Assembly: GCF_933775445.1 (NCBI RefSeq)
Contig: NC_065876.1
Location: forward strand, 9,548,001-9,612,000
Source: Argentina anserina
Taxonomy: Eukaryota > Streptophyta > Magnoliopsida > Rosales > Rosaceae
DNA length: 64,000 bases
Direction of reading: 5' to 3'
The notes beneath the pieces are model-generated. The model was not told where the DNA came from and did not search any database. It saw only the letters and a list, made by a program, of their open reading frames with translations. Of this stretch, positions 12,850-24,024 are shown piece by piece; position 1 is the first letter of the stretch; each line of letters begins with the position of its first letter. The position numbers were made by a program, and so were the translations under genes.

Positions 12850-13761
12850 ATGAATAAAGCTTCAGCATCCAGTAGTTTAATGGCAGCTTTCTCGCATTGT
12901 GTGCAGCAAGTTCGCAATTATGATTATCATCACTATCTTTGCCTCCTTGAACTCCCTCATAACATGCGGAAGGCTGCGTTTGCAGTCCGTGCCTTGAATG
13001 TTGAAACAGCTCGTGCAATGGATGTTGCTTCTGATCCCCGGATTGGTCTTATGCGTCTTGTCTGGTGGCAAGAAGCCATAGACAAAATCTACGCCAACAA
13101 GTCAATTGAGCACCCAACAGCACAAGCCCTCTTGGCAGTTGTACACGAGAACAAAATTAGCAAGGCCTGGTTGAAACGGTCTGTTGAAGCTCGCATCAAT
13201 GATGCAAGAAAGGAGATTGGTGACGCCCCAGAAAAAATTGAAGACTTGGAAAAGTATGCTGAAGACACCATGTCAACTAATCTTTACATGACGCTACAAG
13301 CTGGCGGTATCAGGTCCACTGCAGCCGATCATGCAGCATCACATATTGGTAAAGCAAGTGGGCTACTTCTGCTAATTAAGTCACTTCCATACCATGCTAA
13401 TCGCAACCGTCACTTCTCTTATATACCAACTGAAGTGGCAGCCAAGCATGGGTTGTTGGTAAAACATGGGAACCAAGCAGAGATTCATTTAGACTCTCGT
13501 GAGGGCTTAAGTGAAGCAGTTTTTGAGATGGCATCAGTGGCTAATGACCATTTGCAGATGGCTCGTGAATTAGCTGGTACAGTACCTGCAGAGGCGCGTC
13601 CAGTGCTGCTGCCAGCGGTGCCTGCCCAAGTTCTACTGGATTCCCTGAGGCGGGTGAATTTTGATGTGTTTGACTCAAGGTTAGCACGTGGTATCCTAGG
13701 TGTGCCCCCTTTGTTGTATCAGTTGAAATTAAAGTGGCATTCATGGAGAGGAAAATACTGA
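12850..13761 (+). CDS. NDUFAF6: NDUFAF6-like complex I assembly factor (phytoene/squalene-synthase fold)
   Basis: A single-exon frame of 303 residues. The segments YDYHHYLCLLELP (about 26-38), RKAAFAVRALNVE, RLVWWQEAIDKIY, and GKASGLLLLIKSLPYHANRN are hallmarks of the plant NDUFAF6 family, a branch of the isoprenoid-synthase fold that lacks the paired Asp-rich motifs of true phytoene synthases. In animals the family is needed for mitochondrial complex I assembly; the plant role is inferred. The tail DSRLARGILGVPPLLYQLKLKWHSWRGKY matches the usual family ending, so the protein is full length. The N-terminus is short and Ser/Ala-rich. The first ATG is chosen because homologous plant proteins start with a similar MN-plus-Ser segment. 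The gene stands alone between HOP and the vacuolar protease. Confidence 0.88.
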   Translation: MNKASASSSLMAAFSHCVQQVRNYDYHHYLCLLELPHNMRKAAFAVRALNVETARAMDVASDPRIGLMRLVWWQEAIDKIYANKSIEHPTAQALLAVVHENKISKAWLKRSVEARINDARKEIGDAPEKIEDLEKYAEDTMSTNLYMTLQAGGIRSTAADHAASHIGKASGLLLLIKSLPYHANRNRHFSYIPTEVAAKHGLLVKHGNQAEIHLDSREGLSEAVFEMASVANDHLQMARELAGTVPAEARPVLLPAVPAQVLLDSLRRVNFDVFDSRLARGILGVPPLLYQLKLKWHSWRGKY

Positions 13762-15600
13762 GAAATTTGATTTTATAGTTTTTACAAAATGATGTTCCAT
13801 TTTGCATTCTAGAGTACAAATCCGGAGTTGTTTTTGAGGATATGTTTTCACAAGATGCTTTTTTTCCTGTCTTTGAGAAACTTTTTAAATAAATGGGGCT
13901 TGGGGCTTTGAGAATAGCACTTAGCTCTTGCAACTTGAAACTCCTGCCCGGTTCTTTCTTTTCCTTGTTCATTTTGTTGGTCTGTATTTTCTGTTGAACG
14001 ATCCAGGTTCTGTATGAAAGTTACGAATTCCCACAAGTATTTGTTAGGACTGTGTTAGAGAAGGATATTCGATTACTTAGCTATCTAGCCTTTAAAGCTG
14101 TTGATGGACTGTTTAGTCCATCAAACAATCACAATGTTTTTTCCATTTCTATCATCTCTTCCTTCTATTGATCGCTCTGTCTCTTCCTTCAATTTCTCTC
14201 AGTCTCAGTTAGCCTTCAGTTATAGTAGGCTAAATCATTTGCTTGATCTTGGTCTGCTACATCTTAATAGTAGAGTTTATAGTAGCTACTAGGTCAGTGG
14301 ATATACTTTGGTGATTAAGGAAGATGCGGTTCATATCATAGGCATTTTAATATGTTTGTTGGTCACTCTATCAATGTTGTCGATTTTGTTTGTTTTCGCA
14401 CCAACTTGAAGTAAAGTTGAGAGTACCATTGTCACTGAAAATAACCAAATTCTTTTGTCAAGTAATCTGAGAAATCCTTTTGCTCTACTTGGTTTTGATC
14501 TTGGTCCATAGCCCCTCTTCTATTAGTGATTGCTTTCGATCAAATTCAGTGAGGTATTAATTACTTATTTGAGACTAAACTTGGCTTTCTGGACAAAGAA
14601 TGGTATCCTGGTAAAGTTGGAAATGATGTCTTTCGAGTCACTTGATATTATTTGGTGTAATCACTTTGACAACCTCATTTCTATATGTTATATTGTCCTG
14701 ATTAGATATACATGTTTGGCTTCATGTCGTTTATAAATTAGGATTGTCTTTGGATTTATACCCAAAATTATTGTTTTATTTTAGAGAAAGCGAACTAATT
14801 TGGATAAGGTCTTATTCTATTTCTGAAATGAAGGAAACAGACGTTTCGATCACAACACCTCACCAAATACCGCCCAAGTTTTTATTTGGCATCTCCTAGT
14901 TAAGGTTTTGCCGTACTGCTCATAACCAACCCATTGTTTAGAAAGCGCTTTTAACGCGACTCAAATACAATATGATGACCTGATGATGAACTTCATTTAT
15001 TTAAATTTCAGCCTAATTAAAAAAAATACAATATGATGATATGAAATAAGCATTTTAAGATTGAAAGCTACTTATCCTGGATAATCATATGACTCAATTT
15101 TCTAACGATGTGATTGACAAATACATTAGATTTTAATTTTTAATGAGGTGCCTATTCCTAACTCATAACGCTGTTTTTCTGAAAAATTATGGTGATTTTG
15201 AGTTATCATATTCTTAAACACAATTTTTTAAGTCTTAACAATATCATAATTCGTAAAAATATCTAGTTATTTTATAAATTAGTGAGATATGAACTCATAC
15301 ATTTCGTGACACACATTAAGTAATTTCTAAATTTGAATAAATGATATGTTAGTGAGATCTAAACTCATATTTTATAACACGTATGTCATAACTGTTTTTA
15401 AAATAGTAAGAATTTGAGCTTAATATCCTCTCAAAAGGAAATTAAAGAAGGAAGTTTGATCAACCGTAAATCAAACAGTCTTCTTGATCACATCGTTGAG
15501 TTGTTACAGAGAAAAAATGGATTTTTTCTTTTTGTTTCAATAAAGAGCAAAGATCCAAATATCTTGATTAACAAGTCTCACATTTTTCTCAAACTAAGAG
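13762..15600. other. Intergenic, no gene seen
   Basis: This stretch covers the 3'UTR of the NDUFAF6-like gene and then AT-rich DNA. I find no coding similarity, no clear terminal repeats and no tandem repeat in it. Confidence 0.5.
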
Positions 15601-15705
15601 TGATCACCCTTCAGTCTTCACACTTCCCAATGCCTCCACTGCCAAAAACTAGACCACCTGTACGACTCTTACCAGTCTTCGGCCCACAGGACTCATTTCC
15701 TGCCC

Positions 15706-15715
15706 GACACGTGTC
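15706..15715. promoter_or_regulatory. Palindromic G-box / ABRE upstream of VPE
   Basis: GACACGTGTC is a perfect 10-base palindrome containing the CACGTG core with the ACGTGTC extension preferred by ABA-responsive bZIP factors. It lies about 200 bases upstream of the VPE ATG, within normal promoter range. ABA control is an inference. Confidence 0.6.
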
Positions 15716-15910
15716 AACCTCTTGTCTCGTTTTGCATGGCACCTCACACGACACCACTCCAGCACCCACCTGTTTTAATGTTTTAAACTCTTCTCTTTCT
15801 CTCTCACCACCCTTCACCTCCACTCAGCTCTCCCCTCTCTTCTTTCTCTTCCTCTGCACACAGTTCCCTTACAAATCTGGGTGTTCTTCAACCCGGTCCG
15901 TTTGTTATCC

Positions 15911-18900
15911 ATGGCCGTCCGTCTGTCCAAGCTGCTAGTTCTCCTAGTTGTAGTACTGGTTGCACAAACCACTACAAGAGGAGGAAGTCGAGCTGCTGCT
16001 AGGGTCGACTTCTGGGACTCTGCAATCCGGTTGCCTTCAGAGAAGGATGAAACCGAAGGTATCGAAAAACAATCCGGGACAACATGGGCGGTTCTCGTAG
16101 CCGGTTCTAATGGTTACGGAAATTACAGGCATCAGGTGTGTATGGTATCAGTTTTTGTTGTTCTTGATGATTTGTATTATTGTATATATGGGGTTGATTT
16201 TTACATACATGCATGTACATATGCGTACAGGCGGATGTTTGTCACGCGTATCAGATACTCAGAAAAGGAGGGTTGAAGGAGGAGAACATAGTGGTGTTCA
16301 TGTATGATGACATCGCCGCGCATGAGATGAATCCCAGAAAAGGCATCATCATCAACCATCCACAAGGTGAAGATGTATACGCCGGCGTCCCTAAGGTACC
16401 AAAAGCTGGCTGCTATTTGTTCTTTCATTTCTCTAATCAGTGATAATAATTTTTACTATTGTTAAAATTGAATATGCTTTAACAATCTAGCTAGCATCAT
16501 TCATAGTTTCATTCATGTTACATTTTTAACCAAAACAAAAGGTGGGTAGAGTGATTAGTAATTTAACGAGGATAAACCATAAGCTAGCTTGTGTCTATAT
16601 TAAGGTCAGCACAAGGTTTAGCGAAAATGACATCCATTACTTAATTATTGTCCCTACCCGACTACTTTTATGATTACAGATTTAGACGAATTGGAAAAAA
16701 AAAAAAACTAAAGTTTTTCGTAGGCCATAAATAGGTGACTTGACTTTGATGTTTATATTATCAAAAGTATATTAATTATATACATATATTTTGTGTTTAG
16801 GATGATATAAGCTATTTCAGTGATGTGTGTGTTGGAGTCACAAAATATGATCATGTTAGAGGAGATTAAGTTCGGTGCATCTTTGTGTTGGTGGTATGTT
16901 ATAGCATGAAACCATGAGTCTTGATTGATGAGGAGTGATGATATTGACCACTGACCTGTGTCTTTGGCTCTAGTAACTTCAATTTTAAGCATTATTTGCC
17001 CATTTTACAAACTTGTTGACCTGTGTAGCCCATGGTCCGAATACTAGCCATTCACTTATTCTCAAATTCAATCTTTTTCTTTGGAAGGGTGTGAAGTATT
17101 AAGTTTAGAATTAGTAGGATAAAGGTTCAACCTATCTCCATGAATGTTTTTGGTATAATTTTATGTATATATGGTACAATATTACATGAAATTATTGAAT
17201 TGCATATGATAAGAACATAAAATTGCCTCTTACTGCCCATGATCTGTTTTGTTATGACGGTAGTCTAATAATTACCGAGGACTGGAGGCATTGGTTTTTC
17301 CTTGTAGAACATCATTTCAATTTTCAAGTAATCCAATTCCCCGGCCTCTTTTTATTTATAAATTTCAGTAGTATGGAAAAGGATATCGAAAAGTCATAGT
17401 TAGCTTCATGATTGATTGTCGATTAGTGTATTTATTGAGCTTTACTTTGAACTGGAATCCAATATACTTTGGATCATACGCTGTAGGATTACACTGGGGA
17501 GCATGTAACTGCTGCGAACCTGTATGCAGTACTTCTTGGGGACAAGAAGGCCTTGAAAGGTGGAAGCGGGAAGGTTGTGGCTAGCAAATCAAATGACTGG
17601 ATTTTCTTATATTACTCAGATCATGGTGGTCCTGGTGTTCTTGGTGGGTTCTGCACTTTTCATTATACGCATCAGAACTCATTCAATTGGACAAAACTCT
17701 TCTTTTTTATGCAAGTTTGTCAGCCTAACTGCGCGCTAGCTCTTTCTGGATGTGGTTGAATTTCTATCAGAAGATGTTGTTGTGTACTTCAGAGCAACAA
17801 TTCACAATTTTGTTTTATAGGAATGCCAAATATGCCTTTTCTCTATGCAATGGATTTCATTAATGTTTTGAAGAAGAAACATGCGTCTGGGAGCTACAAA
17901 GAGATGGTATGGAACCATGGATGTCACTTTTTCAGTTTCAATTTTAATTTGTCCCACTTCTTTTTCTTTTTTTTGAAAGAATTTGTTTCACTTCTTATGA
18001 TTACAGTTTCAAGTACATATATGACAGCTAAGTTCTGAGGTTCTCAACTTTAATTGCTCGCATGCAGGTTATATATGTAGAAGCATGTGAGAGTGGGAGC
18101 GTTTTTGTAGGCATAATGCCCAGCGACCTTAACATTTATGTGTCCACAGCATCAAATGCAGAGGAGAATAGCTTTGGGACTTACTGTCCTGGGATGAACC
18201 CTCCACCACCACCTGAATACATCACTTGCTTGGGGGATTTGTACAGTGTTGCTTGGATGGAGGATAGGTATCCATCTTTCTACTCCTTGGAAAATTGGTG
18301 ATTTGATATCTCAATGGATGAATAGTTATTTGGCGCTATCAACTATATAATGGTTTGCTGTTTTCTTCTGTTTTGCAGTGAGAGACACAATCTGAAGGAA
18401 GAAACAATAAAAGAACAATACCAGACGGTGAGGTTCACAAATAAATATATTTGCACTTGAATTTCATATCCTGGACCTGAATAATTAATATCCTTTTGTC
18501 AGTTCAAACGAATTGTTACTACCCTGGTATTCAATTAGGACACATCTTAATTTTTTGCATTTTCACAGGTAAAGAAACGGACTTCAAATTCTAATAACTA
18601 CAATATCGGATCTCACGTGATGCAATACGGGAGTAAAAATATCACTCAAGAGAAGCTATATTTGTACCTTGGTTTTGATCCTGCCTCTGTGAACTTCCCT
18701 CCAAACAATGGTCAACTAGAACAGCAAATGGAAGTTGTCGACCAAAGAGATGCAGAGATTTCCTTTTTGTGGCAATTGGTGAGCTCCTCCCTCCCTTCTT
18801 TTTCCTTTTGTTTTAAAAACAACCTATAGATCATTTGTATCTATCGTACGAGCCTATCCTTTACCTTACCAATATCGGAATTATTAGTCTAGGTTGTTTA

Positions 18901-19554
18901 TCGACTGATGTCAGTTCGAAATCAACCAAAAATTTTAGTTTGTTGAATGCATAGCCCTTTTTATTTTGAAGCTGGAACTGGTTGGGCTGGCAAATAGTAT
19001 TAAACAGGTCACTTGAGCCGAGTGTTATTCTCACTTGGTTATTGTCATACAGTACAAAAGATCAGAACATGGATCGGAAAAAAAGAGGGAAACCTTGAAG
19101 CAGATTAGAGAAACAATGAAGCACAGGAATCACGTAGATGAAAGTATAAAACTCATAGGGGCATTTCTCTATGGACCTGAGAATGGCGCTAGGGTACTGA
19201 ATTCTGTCAGACCACCAGGGCTGCCTCTTGTGGATGACTGGGAATGCTTGAAATCCATGGTGAACAACTCTCAACTTCACTTGCTTTGAATTAGTGAATC
19301 AAACTATTGAATCATGCGACTTGATGATATTCACCATTGTAATTATCGAATGTGATTACTTTGAATTACAGGTGCGAGTGTTTGAAACACACTGTGGGTC
19401 ATTGACTCAGTATGGCATGAAACATATGCGGGCATTTGCCAACATCTGCAACAGCGGTGCATCTCAAACCCAAATGGAGGAGGCATCTTGGGCTGCTTGT
19501 GATGGTTATGATTTGGGCCATCTTCATCCTTCAAACAAAGGTTATAGTGCTTGA
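15911..19554 (+). CDS. VPE: Vacuolar processing enzyme (legumain, C13 cysteine protease), 9 exons, beta-VPE-like
   Basis: Exons are 15911-16135, 16231-16395, 17487-17643, 17821-17906, 18068-18267, 18379-18427, 18569-18778, 19053-19259 and 19372-19554. They join in frame into 493 residues, and nine exons is the standard plant VPE structure. It is an Asn-specific endopeptidase that matures vacuolar and seed-storage proteins and can drive vacuole-type cell death. A signal peptide (about 1-22) leads into the propeptide. The catalytic His is at about 176 in [12 protein letters not shown] and the catalytic Cys at about 218 in YVEACESGS. An N-glycosylation sequon occurs at NITQEK. The C-terminal autoinhibitory domain holds [21 protein letters not shown]. 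The [21 protein letters not shown] segment and the GYSA ending resemble the seed-type beta clade more than gamma-VPE. Clade assignment is from memory and less certain than the family. Confidence 0.95.
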
Positions 19555-19799
19555 AATAAATGTCGAAAGTTCGGAGAGTTCAAGTTGTAGGCTTGTAGCA
19601 GGATATGGATGTTACATCCTTAATATTTCTATCTGGAAAAAAGTATCCATGTGAATATAAATATATATAGAACTTATTATGCTGGGGTGCCGTGTTTTCA
19701 ATAGCTGGCCTTCGGCCTTCTGTCTAATATCAATATTCAATGTTACATCTATTTTAGAAGCAGTTTTAAGCGTAAAGGAACCAAACTCGATCCCTAATG

Positions 19800-20640
19800 A
19801 AAATTTATAAATAGAAAAAAAAGTACATAAAAATCAATGCCAATAACAAATATGACAATTACAAAATGAAATTGTAAAATAATACTGAAATTTAAGCAAA
19901 TAAATTGCAGCCATAAAATTGAATTTCCAACTAGTCTTCCGTACAATAGAAATCACATGACAATGAGAAAAGTTCATCTCAACAACAACATATCACTTGT
20001 AAGACCTAAATTGTAAGACCTAAATTTGCCATCTTATTTACCACTACATTTCATTCTCTGAAAATATGCGTACTACGAAAATACATATCTTGGATTTTCC
20101 TTACACAATTCAGCCATCTAACTCTCAGATTCTATGGAAGAGAAAAAAAATTGAGATAAAGCACGCTAAAACACTGATAGAGTCACTTTCCAACCACATA
20201 GTAGACCAACTTCTAGAATATGTAACTTCAATAGCCAAAATCATCGCATAAAGCTCAGCATAAAAAGAAGATTTGCAACCTAAAGGTTGGCAAAAATTCC
20301 TAAAAATGCTCCATTGGTGTCCTGAAAAACTCCCCCACAAGCTACAGGACCAGGATTATCTTTCGCTAGACCATCAATATTAATTTTAACCCAAGGAATA
20401 AAAGGAGGATGCCACATAACATGATGTATCTTGGGAGCCTTATGGGGCTTCAAACAAACTTTAAGAGAAGATAATAACTGATAATCAAGAACACGCTTAT
20501 AATAACTAGGATTTAGAGGACCAAATTGTCGAATCCATGCCATTATTGAACAACACATTGTGTAAAAAATAGGAGATCGATTATCGAACCTAAGTCTATT
20601 ACGAGCTTTCCAAATTACCATGAAAGTAAACAAACCTGTT
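19800..20640 (-). pseudogene. LINE retrotransposon remnant: RNase H end
   Basis: Minus-strand frames read FMVIWKARNRLRFDNRSP, WVKINIDGLAKDNPGPVACGG and then, after a frameshift near 20,280-20,340, SSFYAELYAMILAIEVTYSR and MWLESDS. These are the RNase H motifs of plant LINE (L1-type) ORF2 proteins. Only the C-terminal end remains. A short tandem copy of 'gtaagacctaaatt' occurs at about 19,999-20,025. The boundaries are approximate because I see no target duplication. Confidence 0.8.
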
Positions 20641-20780
20641 GAATCAGAAGTAGCTTAGACTTGTTTTCGAGTCTGAATCATTTCTCTTAATATTTAGGCG
20701 GTCCAGTGGCAGACCTAGAAATTCAACATTGAGTGGACTTGAATTTTGTAACGAAAAAATTCAAGACGGTGCTGGAGGAC

Positions 20781-20789
20781 TTTATTAAT
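20781..20789. repeat. 9-bp target site duplication of element A (left)
   Basis: TTTATTAAT, repeated exactly at 24016-24024 on the other side of the element. A 9-base duplication is diagnostic of Mutator-type transposition. Confidence 0.85.
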
Positions 20790-21640
20790 GGGTAGATCAT
20801 AAAAAAGTCCATTTGGACATTGGTAATTAGAAAAAAATCAGTCAAAGATTGAAAATTAGAATAAAAGTCACTCATGTGAAAATTGCTAAAATGTTGCCCA
20901 TCAACTTCGTACAATTTACGAAAAATGCCACTACTGAAACTAATACACAAACCCTTCTTCATTTTATCTGATCATCCACTCATCCAAATCCGAATTCCAA
21001 TCTCGTCATCCAGTACCACCACCGCCCATCGCTGCCCATCTTAAACCTCCCCATCGTCGATTTTCGACGGCCAAAACCCTCGTGCGATGTCGTCGATCTT
21101 CCCCGACAGACCTTACCGAGCTCACGCCTTCTAAGATGAGCACGACATCGACCCCACCAGACGCTACGAGGATGACGGCTCCTCCGCTCTACAGCTCCAT
21201 CGCATCAGGTTTTGATTTCGCCTTCTAAGAGAAGAGATGACTTGTTATGCATCTCCACCGTGAACTAAAGTTATCTTCTTTGATCCCGTCGTCCTCGATA
21301 GGGTCAACGACAAGCACAACATCAATGGTCATATTCTCTGTTCAGTTTATCGGAAATCATCACCATGGTCTCGATTTTTGTTCTAGACCCTTCGCTTCTC
21401 TGCAACTTCAAATTCACAACGTCTCCGGCGAGTCATTTACCATGCATGTCGACTACAACACCGCCAATGTCAGATACTCCTGGTTGTTGCTGCAGCAGAG
21501 CAGAGCCTTCATTGGGTAAAGGTCCAGATGCGAGATTGGTAGGTCGGCGTGGTCGTTCGAATCGTGTAGGTGGTTGTCGTCCTTGGTTGCTTTGATATCC
21601 TTGGGTTCTGTCAGTTTTTTTTGGTAGTGTAAGTATCAGT

Positions 21641-22108
21641 TTACCTGTCACATTACCCGTCACAGTACCTATCACATTACCCATCACACTACCTGTCACA
21701 CTAACTTTGTGCTATGACATGTACTGTGATAGGTAATGTGACAGGTACTGTGATAGGCAGTGTGATAGTAGTGTGATAAGTAATGTGAGTGTGTGACAGA
21801 CAATCTGATTGGCGGGGTATGTACTACAACATAAAGTGTCAATATGTATTAGTTCAAGATCACAAAAGTTTGTTATTTATAGTCATTTTCTTCATCATCA
21901 TCATCTTTTTTTTTCACAACATAGTCACACAAAAACGGTGTGACAGATATTGTGATAGGTATTGTGACAAGAGTTGTGACAGGTAAGGTGACAGAGGTTG
22001 TGACATATTGTGTGACAAAGGTTGTGATATGTAGTGTGACATGAGGTGTGACAGGGAGTGTGACAGATAGTATGATAGTGGATGTGATAGGTAGTGTGAC
22101 AACGGGTG
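21641..22108. repeat. 12-bp minisatellite in element A, with an internal inversion
   Basis: The unit is close to ACACTACCTATC with variants at several positions. From 21,641 to about 21,705 it reads in that orientation. From about 21,715 it reads as the reverse complement (GATAGGTAATGT...), so the two halves can pair as a hairpin. After a ~135-base unique spacer the reverse-orientation repeats resume at about 21,935-22,108. The same unit occurs in element B. A 12-base period is a multiple of three, so open frames encoding Leu-Ser-His-x repeats arise by chance. Confidence 0.85.
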
Positions 22109-23625
22109 TGACGTTCTTAATGTATATATGCCCTATTCTTATGCTTTGTTACTTCTTATTTAGTTGTTTTAGTTTCATATTTGTCATTTCTATGTTCTAA
22201 GGAGAGCTATTTCGAATTTTGAATGAATTGATGATGAAATTGTGCTAAGTGTTAGAACTCCTTATTGAGCTAGGATTCCTTACTCGACTATGATTCTACT
22301 TTCCTATTTTCATTTTTTCCTATTCCTTAATCGACGATTTCTTTTCAGGAAAGACAAATCATATTTGGAAAAGAAGAAGAGTTGCCGAGATGCATTCCTA
22401 GTTGAACAAGGAAATCATGTTCGAGTTGAAGAAGGAGAAGAGGAGGCCGGCCTAGCTACCCTCAGTTGGACCAAGGATGATGCCGTGCAACCCTTAAGTG
22501 ATCTCCCTATTGGACTTGGTTTCCTACATTAAGTTGGATATGGAGTACATGAATCAAATCCATAGCAAAGAGGATTTCAGTTTCCCAATTGGTTTCTATT
22601 TCCTTATGGGACGGCAAGATGGCTTCCTAGACTCCTATATATAGAGGCTCCGCCTCTCCATTCAGAGGATCATCAACCTAACACACAAACACAAGCCTAG
22701 CTCTGCCGAATTCATCCTTCACTCTTCCAAGAAATCCTAAAACCGATTCCATCATTCTCCACCTTTATCTATATAGCCTTCAAGCACGATTGAGAAGAGG
22801 TTCCATTCCCCTAGAAGTCTTGGCTACACCTTGTAGAATCGATTGATTGATAAAGTGTAACCATGATTCACTCTTGTTTAAATTCGGTTTTGGTTTTATT
22901 CTTGTTCTTGGTTGAAGCTTGCGATTTGTGTAGTGTAATCTTGTTTCAATTTTGTCTATGAAATAGCTACTTGATTCAATTTATATAAAGGATTCAAAAT
23001 TATGTTTTGGTTTTATGAAGTTTCTGTTTTGGTTTCTGCCGAGTTTCATGTATGATCAATTTCGATTTCCAAGTATTATGACTATGCTTGTAGCATGATA
23101 TTTAGGTTGTTGGATTAAAGACTTATGCTAAGAACATGTTTACTCTTTTATATGTGAATTTCGAATTGCATGGTTGTTGGTTAAGTAAGTGACATACTTG
23201 ATGAATTCAATGTGTATGGCTTTGGAATTACATGATGAAGATGAATATGTTAGATTTCGATTATAGCTGCTTGGTAGTGATCGAATGTGTTATGTGTCTA
23301 TGTGTTTAGGTTACTGCTTAGAACCCTAATTGCATGATCCATCCTTAGTTGCACAACATATGGTCTCGGCATGATTCTTAAGGAAGACATAGAGCTTGTT
23401 TCGATTTCTTACATGATTTGTTTGGTGATTGTTTATGTGTTTGTTGATTGATCACATGTAAATATTAGTTTAGGTTTTATTTACTGTTTTTATAACTCAA
23501 TCCGAATCTATATCAACTTTTTATATCCTTATGAATTTGTGTTAAGTATTGTGATCCTAAGCCCTGGATGGATCCCCGGTTTGTGAACGATACCCTCTTG
23601 CTTTATACTACTAACGATGCTTACA
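22109..23625 (+). mobile_element. Probable solo LTR inserted in element A
   Basis: This stretch is absent from the related element B and has LTR features: a TATA box in CTCCTATATATAGAGG (about 22,635-22,650) followed by a CA-rich leader, and an ending (about 23,555-23,625) resembling the 3' end of Ty3/gypsy LTRs. A possible imperfect duplication GGGTG/GGGTT flanks 22,109 and 23,625. Without a second copy the boundaries are tentative. The short frame at 22,290-22,532 is not a recognised gene. Confidence 0.4.
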
Positions 23626-24024
23626 GGGTTAAATATTGATGTCGAGTAATCGAGCAATCACCGCCATCGATTGCGGCAACCTTTTGCTATGGTTGTTGCG
23701 CATTGTACGGTTGGTCGATTTGGAGTGGGTAGTATAGCAAATGAAAGAGGAGAGCGAGATCTTTCTAACGGTACCAATTTCGTCAAAATCTATCGCCGGA
23801 CGGGAAAGTTATGGCTGAAATTAGAAAAAATAAGAAAAAGAGTGAGAAATGGCAAAACAGTCTAGAAAATATTTTTAAAGTGATTTTGTTTTTCTAATTT
23901 TGTTGACCTTTTTCTAATTTTCGCTTAAATGTGATGACATTTTTATAATTAATTCATAAGTAATGATATTTTTCTAATATAAGTTGCGAGATTATATTTT
24001 TTTTATAATTTGCCCTTTATTAAT

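Larger units (their letters stand above)
20790..24015. mobile_element. Mutator-like element A (non-autonomous), 3.2 kb
   Basis: The ends are GGGTAGATCATAAAAAAGTC on the left and, reading inward from the right, GGGCAAATTATAAAAAAAAT. A perfect 9-base duplication TTTATTAAT flanks them (20781-20789 and 24016-24024), the Mutator-superfamily signature. The right terminal ~380 bases closely match the left end of element B at 47,153. The left end resembles the right end of B. No transposase frame is visible, so it depends on an autonomous relative. Inside are a GC-richer segment at about 20,990-21,600 whose origin I do not recognise, a 12-bp minisatellite (21,640-22,108) and a probable LTR insertion (about 22.1-23.6 kb). 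Confidence 0.85.
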
